Shown here piece after piece: positions 34,499 to 44,602 of a DNA stretch of 64,000 nucleotides; position 1 is the stretch's first letter; each line of letters opens with the position of its first letter. Origin of the DNA: Crocodylus rhombifer (lineage: Eukaryota; Chordata; Crocodylia; Crocodylidae); assembly GCA_038503035.1 (NCBI GenBank), contig JAVSML010024444.1, positions 1-64,000 of the forward strand, in the 5' to 3' direction. The notes beneath the pieces were generated by a model that had not been told where the DNA came from, searched no databases, and saw only the letters and a list, made by a program, of their open reading frames with translations. The position numbers were made by a program, and so were the translations under genes.

Positions 34499-34752
34499 TA
34501 GCTGCATCTACACAAGAAGATAATTGCGCAGTAGCATAATTTTACTGCACAGTAGCATGCCGGGCAAAACCTGTACTATTACAGTACTGTGCAGTAGTAT
34601 TAGGCTACTACGCAGTTACCATCACTAAAAAGCCATGGGCTGGTGCTACTGCGCAGTAGCACCAGTTACTGTACAGTGATTTAGTACTTGGTTATGCAAG
34701 AACTAAACTTAATGCACAGTAACAACAGTACATTAATGAATGTGTAGACAGA
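34499..34752. mobile_element. MITE of the CATCTACACA-type family, copy 2
   Basis: Left GCTGCATCTACACAAGAAG and right ..GAATGTGTAGACAGAC are inverted repeats. The interior is almost entirely short inverted repeats of TACTGCGCAGTAG type (for example around 34535, 34590 and 34650), so the whole element is hairpin-rich. CATGTC flanks both sides (34490-34495 and 34753-34758), but I am not sure this is the target duplication. Confidence 0.7.
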
Positions 34753-34758
34753 CATGTC

Positions 34759-35440
34759 CACTGTGACGAATTTCTGGGCTGTATTACTGAACTGTAAGAT
34801 CCAATGCAATGCCTACTATTTAAGTGGTGGCAACTGATGGGCATGTATTAAACAAACTCTTTTCTAGCTGTTCTGGCTTCCTGTTTGCTTCTGGGTGCAA
34901 TTTAAGGTGTTGAATTTCGGTGTATGGATTCCTGAGTGACTTAGGCCTTAGCTGTCTGAGAGATCACTTCTCTTTTTAAGCTCTTCTTCTATATACACGG
35001 CTCAAAGTAACTTTTAATATCACTTGTTAATACCACTTAATATCATAGCCTGTGAGGCTGAACCAAAGTGCAATCATTGCAAGTTGAAAACTTTTATAAC
35101 TTTGTAGGAATCCAATCTAGTTTGTGGCTTCTATTATATCTGGAGCCAAGTGTATTATTAAGGTGATCATTGCCTTCCAGCCAGGAAGTCACGCATTAGT
35201 TACCCCAATATGTATTTGCATTAAAAAAAAAATGTTGGGAATCTAGATAGAAAGAGGTACGTGGTTGGTGAAATGGTGTAATTGATATCAGAGCCTGCCT
35301 TAGGAGGTGAGGTTCCTGGCATTGTAGTGGCTATAGGAATTTCATGGGAAATGGCATTGTATGAATGTTTCAGAAGGAAGGAAGGAAGGACTTTGGCAAA
35401 AATCTTGCCCATGTCCTACCATAGCTTCCAGGAGGAGCAA
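34759..35440. other. AT-rich DNA with a short GGAA repeat
   Basis: GGAA/GAAG simple repeat at about 35373-35390; otherwise no recognised feature. Confidence 0.5.
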
Positions 35441-36489
35441 TTCAGTATCACGGCCTCCCAGTCCCACCAGAAGTGGGTAAAGCAGTCTGTGATACAAGGG
35501 GCCTTGCGTGTTGCGCTGCCTACCGGGTGTGTAACCCCGCCCCTCAACTCGCCTGCCACGACTTGATGTTATATTATAAAGAGAGAGGGTTCAATGGAGA
35601 TCTTCCTGGGAGGGCTTCGTGGGAAACGGCAGTACTCATGATTTTGGCGCGATGTTCCACGGGGCTCCGCTTCCCCTCCACCCTACCCATTCGCCAACCA
35701 GATGGGCGTCCACACAATGGTGGTTCAGCCTTGCCCACAGCTTGCTTTGGGAGGAATCCCACATCCAAGTGGGCTCAGCTGGTACTTGTCCCTCCTGGCT
35801 CAATGCATAGCCTTCCCTTCCTCGAGGCTGTCAGGCTATCTAGGCGTGATGTCACGCCTACTGTAGTGCCTCCAAGTGGGATGCTTTGTTCTTACACTGC
35901 TTCTCTCTATCTCCCTGATTTTTCTTTCTTTTTTTTTTTTTTCAAAAGAAATATATTTCTGGGGAAGAGAGGGATGTGGACCTGCCTCCTTTCCTCCAGC
36001 CTCCTACAGGGGGCTCAAATGCCTCCTCTGCTCTGCCTCCCACAGGGAGCTTAAATGCTTCCCCTGCTCTGCTTTCTACAGAGGACTCAAAGGCTTCCCC
36101 TGCTCTGATTTCTACAGGGGGCTCAAAGGCTTCCCATGCTCTGCCCGCTGGTGCTGCATTGGCTGTGCTGCTCCTCTCCTGTGCAGGAGCCTCTGCACAT
36201 CTGGCGTGCTGCACCCTAGTGCTCTCTCTCTCTGGTTCCTCTCCTGCCCGGGTTCTGGCGGGGCTTTTAAACTTTCCCACGGTGGCTGGTACGGCCGCCA
36301 TGATTGGTCCAGCTGTTCCCCATCCAGGAAACAGCTGATTAAACAGTCAACATAATGCCAGCTTGCGCAGCTGTGGCCGCGGTCCCGGCTCCTGCTCTGG
36401 CTGCTCGGCAGGAGGTAATTTTTCCCCACGGGGGGGCTGTTTCTAGGGTTTGGGGCCTGTGGGGATTACCCTCTCCCCTTCAGGAGCCT
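35441..36489. other. CpG-containing block of unknown origin with a 36-bp tandem repeat
   Basis: The block has CpG-containing words unusual for this window (GGCGCGATG, CCGCCCC-like, GGCGTGATGTCACGCC, GGCCGCGGTCCCGG), a polypyrimidine run (35927-35942) and a 36-bp tandem repeat (separate entry). A 193-codon plus-strand frame (35473-36054), a 159-codon plus frame and a 119-codon minus frame are open, but I recognise no domain. It may be the 5' UTR or ORF1 region of a retrotransposon, possibly connected to the Tx1/L1-like fragment that follows; that link is a guess. The palindrome GGCGTGATGTCACGCC is at about 35843-35858. Confidence 0.4.
36000..36143. repeat. 36-bp tandem repeat, four units
   Basis: Four contiguous units of the form CTACAGGGGGCTCAAAGGCT + TCCCCTGCTCTG + 4 bases, all exactly 36 bases. 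The length is a multiple of three, so the array stays open in frame as a 12-residue repeat on both strands: STGGSKASPALI-like on plus and GEAFE.PVE.RA-like on minus. The minus-strand version (within 36301-35942) is more charged and protein-like. There is no homology I know of. Confidence 0.85.
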
Positions 36490-37085
36490 GTGGGGGTGCC
36501 TCACCGCCACACAGTCCCAGAAGTAGGAGTCTGGAAGCAAACTGATGTTAAAGCACCAATAGGGCACCTGCATGCAGGATCTCCCCAGCAGGCTCAGTTC
36601 ATAGCAGGCCAGGCAATGATCTTGCAGGCCTGAGGGAATGATGCAGCCGCTGTGCAGGAGGGGCAGATGGTGACTGATGACATAAAGGTGGTCAAGGTGG
36701 GCCGTGGTGAGACCACTGGCACTCATCCTGGCCCAGGTGTACTGGTATGTGTCAGGATGCAGGGCTCACCAGACGTCAATGAGGCCTGCAGTCTCCAGGG
36801 CAGACTGCAGCTTACGGGCTGAAGGCAAGTGAGGCTCAGGCCCCGTGCAGTCGAGCGAGGCATCAATGGTCCAATTAAAAGTCCCTGCCTGTGAGGAGCA
36901 GGTAATCATCCTCACTAGCATCATGCAGGAGGGCAGCCAAGTTCTCAGAAAGCTATCCTGTCCTGGCCATCAGTGGCTACATAGATGTTGATGAGTAGCA
37001 GGTGGTATTGTGCTAGGGTGACGCGGACAGTCAGCAGGACCATGCCACCACCATGCTGTAGTTGTAGCAATAGGAGAGTCACAAC
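36490..37085 (-). pseudogene. Tx1/L1-like LINE endonuclease fragment
   Basis: Minus-strand reading shows, in order and across frameshifts: LLINIYVATDGQDR (about 36998-36957), FNWTIDASLDCTGPEPH (cf. the GDFN..LD..LDR block of APE-type endonucleases), LIDVWWALHPDTYQYTWAR, TTAHLDHLYVISHHL, then GLQDHCLACYELSL carrying the DH catalytic pair, and YWCFNISLLPDS. The order and wording fit the Tx1/L1 group and not CR1. No RT follows leftward, so the fragment is truncated at both ends. It is abutted at about 37090 by a CR1 tail on the opposite strand. Confidence 0.75.
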
Positions 37086-37094
37086 ACAGGTGCT

Positions 37095-37255
37095 TAGGTT
37101 GGTGCTGGCTCCTACCTTGGGAGTCTTTAAGAAGAGGCCTGATGTTTACATAGCTGGGGTCATTTAAGCCCAATTTTCTCTCCTGCCCAGGGCAGGGGTC
37201 GGACTAGAAGATCTACAAGGTCCCTTCCAACCCTACATCTATGAATCTATGAAGT
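37095..37255 (+). mobile_element. CR1 3' end fragment, plus strand
   Basis: Only the last codons of ORF2 (VLAPTLGVFKKRPDVYIAGVI, ending with a stop at 37167), the CR1 3' UTR signature GGTCGGACTAGAAGATCT, and the tail ACATCTATGAATCTATGAA (to about 37255). A severely 5'-truncated insertion. Confidence 0.92.
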
Positions 37256-39427
37256 TATGATTTGAAACAACTTAATATATATTTTAAGGAGACCACATAC
37301 TGTTTTCTGTATTTAAAATATTTACTTATCTACTTCTGTACTAAAATGTAAACAACTGTGATTACAAGAAGAAAATGTACAATGATATGTCTAAAAGTGA
37401 ATTTTAAGACATATATTGAGAAGTTAATTCACAGTATTTGCTGTGGTAAATATCTCTGTGCAGTAAATAGTGCTGGCTGGCCTGGCACACAAAGTCCGAG
37501 CTGGTATTCTAGCGGCACTATCAAGTAGGGGTCCATTGTGGGTTACAGGCTCAGTACTTCTGCTGTTACCTTGATTTGGAATGACATAACCCCCTCCACT
37601 GGCTGAACTTTAGAGTAACATCCACAGGGAGCCAAAGAAATCATTGTACAGCCTTTCTTGGCTACTCCACAAGCAAATACTTGACAACTCCACAGTGTCT
37701 GTTAGACTAGGGAAGTAAAGAAGGAAATATCCTCTGAATGGTAAAATATTCTCACAAGAAGTCTTTAATATTTTATTGCTGATTCGTATAGTTAAAATAC
37801 ATCTATAGACATCTTTTCAGGTATAGCCTCATTGTAGGTAAAATAGCTTACTTTTGGAAAAACCTAGGTGTATATGTTATTAATGTCTTTCTATATCCTA
37901 TGTCTGATAATTACATAAGCATTAGAAAAAGAACAGACTCAATATTTTAATCTGTTTTCAAAATGATCTCCAATGATTCATTGATTTTCCTCAAGACAAA
38001 AATTAAACCATAAGAACTCAATTCCTTTTTTCTATCTTATTTATTGAAATAATTACTTGCACAGCATACCCCAAACATCTGAACTTCTATAGACACTTTT
38101 AGGTAGACACAAAACATTGGAACTCCTCAGCAGAGGAAGTTGGCTACAGTGCTCCATGCTTCCACGGTTGGATTTCATTGGTACGTGATCCAGCTTGTTG
38201 AAAGCTAGCTCAGGTATCTATGTACCATCTTACAGCCTTCAGTACTGGTAATCATAATATTAGATGTTAAATTCTTGGGTTTATTAAAATCAAGGCCAAC
38301 TCTTCCTACATTAACTTTTATAAAGCCAATGGAAAAAAAAAGAAAGCTATGTGGAAACAATATAACACTTTAAAATATATATATCATCATCTAGCATCAG
38401 ATCTGCCATCATTTATGAATATGAGTTAAGCAAGTAGCTAAATGAAGATATGATAACTTTAGGGATGTTAAAACTGTAAAAATTAAGTCAAAAAATATAA
38501 ATTGCAAGATTAAGTCCATCATGTGATACATGTATGTGCTATTTTCCAGTCAAATGAGTAGTGTCATGGAATATAATGGGATATAGAAAAATAAGAATTA
38601 CTTTTGGAAACTTGATTTTTGCATTTTATTTTTGTATGCCATTATTTTATTTGATTGTGCAGCTTTACATTATGTTTGCATAATCTGACAGCCCTTATCT
38701 AACATTTATCTTTATTGATCTAGTTAAGAGAGATGTACAATGCATTTTATAGTCTTGCATTTTCTTTTACCTCAAATTAACTGACTATTATTAATAGGCA
38801 AACTAGGCAAATCCCTTTGAACATGGATAGCTTGCCACAATTGAACAGCATTTGTGAATGAGAAGAGGAAAGATGCAGGCATATGTCAATGAAGTTGTGT
38901 TCCATGGCTTTCAAAGCTAAAATCGGATAATAGGAAATGTAATGCTGAGGTGTACTGTAATTTCTGTGTCAGTTGTTATTGCTAGGTTGCTAATCTGAAA
39001 TTACTCTATTAACTTCTAACCTTCTACTTTCACTAAGATATTGTTTGCCTTCCTTTTGAGAATGATTTAATTTGTCAATGCTTACAAGTAAGTCTAACTC
39101 TAGAAAAAAAGTCAGGCTGGTGAAATGTACATCTTTTTGTATCATCAATGGATGATATATTATCTAGACTTTCTTTTACTCATTCACTTACAGCTGGATA
39201 ATATGCATAGTAGATAAAGATGTACAGCTTTTAAAATAGCACTTATTTTTGCTGCTAAATTTTTAAAAATTTCTAAATTCCCTGTGACTTTCCCCCCACT
39301 TTTTAATGGCAAGATAAAGGAAACCGAAACTAAAACATTTTATTTAAAAAGCTTTGACCCAGTCTAGTATATATAATGAAGATAAATATATCCATTTAGC
39401 ATACAAGAATTTAACTGACACTATCTG
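37256..39427. other. AT-rich DNA; contains one arm of an inverted repeat pair
   Basis: Very AT-rich with no frame above 60 codons. The segment 38895-39026 is repeated in inverted orientation at 41483-41614 (see that entry). Otherwise nothing recognised. Confidence 0.55.
38895..39026 (+). repeat. About 132-bp repeat, left arm of an inverted pair
   Basis: Runs from TTGTGTTCCATGGCTTTC to AACTTCTAACCTTC. The reverse complement of this segment aligns without gaps to 41483-41614 with roughly 13 mismatches by eye. Similarity ends sharply on both sides. It is either an unrecognised interspersed repeat in opposite orientations or a local inverted duplication. Confidence 0.8.
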
Positions 39428-39800
39428 AGACTGGGGAAAGAGTTATTTAGCCTGAAGAAGACAAACTGAGGGGAGAGTTGAAAAAGTCTTCAAATACATG
39501 AAGGTCAAGGATAGAAAGGATGAAGATGGGCTTTTCTCTGTGGCTGTAGAGGACAGGACTACAAGTAATGGCCTCAAGCTATGGCAGAAAAAATTTAAGT
39601 TAGAATTTAGGAGGAATTTTCTGATTATAAGGGTGGTCAAAAATTGGAACAGGCTACCTAGAGAAATTATGGAATCTGCATCCTTGGAAATTTTTAAGAG
39701 CAGATTAGACAGACACTTGGCAGGGTTGGTTTAGCCAGGGACTAGACTAAATGACCGTATGAGGTCCTTTTTAGACCCTTACTTTCTTATGATCCTGTGA
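39428..39800 (+). mobile_element. CR1/L3-like LINE, C-terminal and 3' UTR fragment
   Basis: The frame 39498-39734 (78 codons) reads RKDEDGLFSV, KFKLEFRRNFLIIRVVKNWN, RLPREIM and SRLDRHLAGLV, ending at a stop. These are the last blocks of a CR1-group ORF2. The 3' UTR CTAGACTAAATGACCGTATG and GAGGTCCTTTTTAGACCC follow. It is older and more diverged than the 4.5-10 kb CR1 copies, of the L3-like branch. Truncated at 5'. Confidence 0.88.
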
Positions 39801-40297
39801 TCTTGCACATCACTGAATCTAACATAATTTATGGGATTGTTCTTTCACTTACACTCATGAAAATCAGAAGTACAGTAACTCCATTAATACAATGGAATTA
39901 TACTGAGTAAATAAGTGAAGAATTAGTCCCAGTGATATTAATGATTATACTACTCCCTTCAGAAAGCACGCAGGAATTAGTCCCTTTTCAGGCATGCATG
40001 GTTTCTTTTAATCTGTTTAACAATAAATGTTAGAGTTGCCAAAGACATGTCTGATGTTTGCTAGTGTACAGTTTTGAAAATCATCATTGAGTTTTTCTTT
40101 AATTTCATAAGAAATGTTCTGCTGAGCAGCTAGGGTTCATTGTGGAAATGAAAGAAGTTATTATTTAGTTCCTTACTAGTTAACTGTACAAAAACAGACA
40201 GCACTTATTAAAACATCTCTGTTCACAGCAAATTATAAGTTTCAGAAATATACATTATTATATGCACATACTTTAAAAAAATGTTTTTGTTCTCAGT

Positions 40298-41035
40298 GGG
40301 TGCATCTACACATATCTCTTTTAAGCAGGCTTAGCCTACAATTGTCATTTGTAAGGTACACGTGTGCCCTTAATGCACCTTAAAAATGGCAATTTAAGGC
40401 TATGTAGGCATTTACACACATTCAGGGAGCCTGCTCCAACATGCTGGAAATCTAGCATGTCAGAGCAGACTTGATTAATCACGTACATTGATGTGCTCTG
40501 ACAGCCTCACGTGTCATGTGTATGCGCAGCAAGTTTCTGCACTGAGAAAATGGTGGTGGTGTGCTTTGAAATAAAACACATTTGATATGCTTTAGTTCAA
40601 TGCGCCCCGCTGCCATTTTGTCAATGTGGGGACAAGCTGCATTGCTGATACATGTGACACACAGGTGCTTTTAATTAGCGCAGGTCACTACTTAAAAGTG
40701 CCCAGCACATGTATTGGGGCCACATGTAAAAATGCCCCGTGGCCTAAATTTGATACCTGTATAAAGCAGGTATCAAATGTAGGCATAAACGACTAAGTTA
40801 CATTAGCGCATGTATAGATGTGATTACGTGCATTAACACGGTGTGCATCAGTGGATAGACACTGTGTTAATGCACATTAGCGCACTTGCACATGTGCTAA
40901 CATGACATAGCTATTCATGCCTAAATTTAAATGTGCCTTAATGCAGATTAGTGCATCCATGTGTAGACATGTGCCTAAATCGCCTTCATGCGCTTTTAAG
41001 TTTTGGCACATGTAAATACACATTTAGACACATCC
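40298..41035. mobile_element. MITE of the GGGTGCATCTACACATG family, copy 3 (738 bp), 3-bp flanking repeat AGT
   Basis: Begins GGGTGCATCTACACAT and ends ..ACATTTAGACACATCC. AGT lies immediately outside both ends (40295-40297 and 41036-41038), consistent with a 3-bp target duplication. The interior has many short inverted repeats of TTAGCGCA/TGTGCTAA type (for example 40800-40910) and the box GTCAGAGCAGACTTGATTAA (about 40459-40478), also found in the MITE at 49695. Non-coding. Confidence 0.8.
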
Positions 41036-41179
41036 AGTCTGTCTGATTTCCTTGAATTCACTCTTACACCCAATAGTCACAAAGGAGTGGGGCCATGTAG
41101 TCTGTATCACTGGAGCACCATCACTCAGGGGAAGTCTGTTTATATTTCCATCTTCTAAGACTTTAATGCTTTCAGCTTT

Positions 41180-41430
41180 GTTTACACTGCTGTGACTGCA
41201 GCTCCTATAGGTATACCTGAACTAGGCTTAATCTATCTGGTTCACATACTGTTAGCAGTGAAGCTCTGTTAGCATGGAGGTTGTCTCAGACTGACTACTT
41301 GAGTGCTTATGGTAAGGTTTTCCGGCCTGCACTGAGTACTGTGCTAGAGCACACCACTAGTAGTACCTAAACTAGTTTAAAGCTAGATTAGCATGTCTGT
41401 ACGTGCTACAGTCACTGCCACGCAAAGATA
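41180..41430. repeat. Possible MITE with ends near GCTGTGACTGCAGC
   Basis: ACACTGCTGTGACTGCAGCT near 41187 and GTGCTACAGTCACTGCC near 41403 are imperfect inverted repeats. The interior has inverted CTGTTAGCA/CTAGTAG-like motifs. No target duplication was found, so the call is tentative. Confidence 0.35.
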
Positions 41431-41482
41431 TCCTCGGAAAACAATGTTTAGGGCCGAAGTAACACAAGAGTAGCATACAAGG

Positions 41483-41614
41483 TTGAAGGTTAGAAGTTAA
41501 CAGAATAATTCCAGATTAGCCAGATAGCAATAACAACTGATGCAGAAATTATAGTATGCCTCAGCATTACATTTCCTATTATCCCATTTTAGCTTTGAAA
41601 GCCATGGAACACAA
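41483..41614 (-). repeat. About 132-bp repeat, right arm of an inverted pair
   Basis: Reverse complement of 38895-39026 (about 90% by eye, no gaps). Most differences are transitions. The flanks do not match. Confidence 0.8.
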
Positions 41615-44575
41615 GGTTGGCTAGCTAGTTATTGAGATACCTGTGTGACGCGTTAAATGCTACTGGATTATCATGAAAGTATTTTTCAATCTGCTGTTAT
41701 TTTGTACTAATATAAATGACCACAAGGTGCAGGGAATTGCTCATAGAACTGCATTCTCATTTTATGTCCAGAGTGATTCTTTTTAAGAATTTTCATTTGT
41801 GAGAAAAATGAAGGAGAGTTTGGCAGTCATCCTTAATCCCAATCCAAGGAAAATGAAGAATTTCTGAAGCGGGGGAATATAAAGTGCAGACACTCTTCCA
41901 TTTATTATTCTCAGGCCAGTGGGGAAATAACACATTTTAATCTAGTTTAAAGAACAATTTGCAAGATGCTAACCTAGAAGGAAAGCTCTGAAAATCATTT
42001 GTTATAGGTTTCTTAGAGAACTACTGAGCAAGGGGACATGCCACAGAACGCTCAGATATCTTTGGCTTCTGAGAGGGATAGGCAGATCAAGGTAAATGTT
42101 GATAGTCTCCAAAACCAGAGGTCCAATGATATTATATGATTAGCATAATGGATGGAAGTTGTAAAATGAGATGAAAGTCAACAGCACATGGATATACATC
42201 TGACACAGGTTTTTGGGAGTGGTCCCCTTATTGTTCAGCACAGTGTGTGGTGTAGAATAATTATGCTGGCTCTGTACCACCTGAGGACTTACCTTCCAAA
42301 AATGAAGTCCTTAAGAGAAAAATAGTTAAGCCAGCCTTGCTGGAGTGGTGCAAAGCAACCTTTGTCTTTAATCATAATCCTAGATATCCAGATTTCCAGT
42401 GTGGTTTATTTTGAAAGGCATGTGAACCCAGAGTTAGAAGTAACCGTGTGAGTCAGATAATTAAGCTTTTCAGATTGTAGAATAGCTTTTTTTCTACATA
42501 CAAAATTTGAGAAGTGAAAAATGTAGAATCCTCTTCATTATTAGGAAAACCAAATCCTTGCTCTTGACTTCCTTGACTGACTGAAACGCAACATTTTCTT
42601 ATCCTTCTTGAAAGTGCCAGGTTTCACAGAACACAGAATAATTGTATGGGTTAGAGGTTACATATGGCAAGAGTCCATACATTCATATGAACCCTCTGAT
42701 TGTTATATCTCAAAATACTGCCTGTCTGCTATACAGAATTCCTCATGTGACATGCACAATAAAGCAGTATTTCTGCCACCTGTGAAAAGCATGTAGCCTA
42801 GTATCTTCCTAGCTCAGCCAATCCTAATAACTACTGGTAATGTGGGAAGGAAGAGCAGCCACAATGACAGTGAAATTGTGGCCAATACAGGTATCATATA
42901 CCAGTCAAATGCAGTGGTAGGAGAACTACATCTTGATGCCCTCCATGTGCTCATCAAAAAAGGCTAGCCAGAAGCTGACTGTATTTGAGTAGTTTATGTA
43001 CTGTTATATACTGTACTGTATGAGAGCCAGTATTAGTGAAATGGCATTTTTCTCTATTAAGTCTGGAAATGTGAGGGCATTACACTTAATGTTTATTTTC
43101 TTTTTCCTGCTGCTGTTACTTTCTCTTTTTCTGTAAGGAGTGTTCTTTCTTTTACCTGCCACCTGAAAGGTAAGACATACTTCTACATAAAATCACTAGA
43201 CTGCCTCACGAGTTTTCTAAGGAGAATGGATGGTAGCACCTCATATTCCACTGATAGCTCAGCAGCAGAATGAACAACACAACCTCTCAATAACACTTCA
43301 GTTTAAACTTCCATGGGACGTACTAGTAAGGGTCATAAGGATTTCTGTGGGATTTCCTAAAATATATATTTCCAATGGCAGAATTTGGCTGTAACCATTA
43401 AGGAAACATTTTCAAAGGAACAAATAGCAGTTTGGTTCCTATCTCCCAATAAAATTTCACAGGATTTAGTACCTAAACTGGCATTTCTGTTGCTGACAAT
43501 TTTCCTTTTAACTGAGACGTTTCAGGAGCTCTGTCACTATCCATACCAAGAGTTCTTAGCCCCAGTTAAATGGTTGCTGAAAGAGGCTACCTCTACTATC
43601 AGTTTTCCAGATACCTTGCTATAAGAATGATATTATCATTGTTGCTGACATTGGCTATCAACAATGTGAATGCTAAATTAAAAAAAAAATCTGATTTTTA
43701 GTATTCCAAGTCATTATTAATTATAACTAAACCTTGCTGTAAAAATATACTTTAAATTTTACATTATTCCATAATCTGGAAGAATTGACATCAAATTGTA
43801 TATTTGCATTCCATAGTGATTTTTTTACTCTCCAAAGTACAATTAGAAACTTTTATTACATAGTGTAGTTAAATAAAAGTTCTTCTTTTCTAAACAAATG
43901 CCATAAAATATAGACTTGAAATATTTCATGGCTAAACTAATTACTCCAGCCATTTTGCTCTGGGTCCTTAGTTTTTATTTTAACTTATTGGGAGTTTTCT
44001 ATTAACTAATGTCACTGTTAGGAACTCTCTATTTTTTTGGAGCAAGCATATTGTGAATGGGAGCCCCATGCCTTTTCACAGCAATATGCATTAGAAAATA
44101 TTTCAGTAGCTAAGTATTAAAGCAGAAACAACCCAGCAGGAATTATTTTTAAAAACTGGAATTTGTGTAGCACACTCAGATTGCCTTTCTTCCTTGGACC
44201 CAGTAAGCACAGCTAACTACTACTTTTAAGATGGAGTCTTACCAATTTAAATATGGGATTATATACAATACCATAGAGCTAGATTTGATGACTCAGGATT
44301 TCAGGTCCTATGTGTTTATGCTTCTCATTCATCAGTCTATTCTAGCTGTTTGTAGGAATTATCCTTGACATAGCTGATCTTATGCCTCTCCTCCTTTGGT
44401 CTTGTGCAGGGGACATATCTGGGGTGATGGAGGTTGGAGTGGATCCGGTACACACCTACACCTATCAGATCTGGTACAAGTGACCTTACCTCATGTCCAC
44501 CTCTCCTGGCCTCTGAAGTGAACAGATTTCACCAAGACCAAAAAAGTAGTCGCTTCTCATCTCATCTCTCTTTTC
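41615..44575. other. AT-rich DNA without recognised features
   Basis: Frames up to 79 codons (43385-43624) without a recognisable domain. No repeat ends seen. It looks single-copy. Confidence 0.5.
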
Positions 44576-44602
44576 TTTTTTTTTTTTTTTTGGGGGGGGG
44601 GG
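44576..44602. repeat. Homopolymer junction T16-G11
   Basis: A run of 16 T (44576-44591) followed directly by 11 G (44592-44602). It could be a decayed reverse-oriented poly-A tail or a simple repeat. Confidence 0.85.

Noticed and set aside
35473..36054. 193-codon open frame as a host gene
   Set aside because: It runs through a polypyrimidine tract and a tandem repeat, shows no domain, and lies among retrotransposon fragments. Kept only as an unidentified CpG-containing block.
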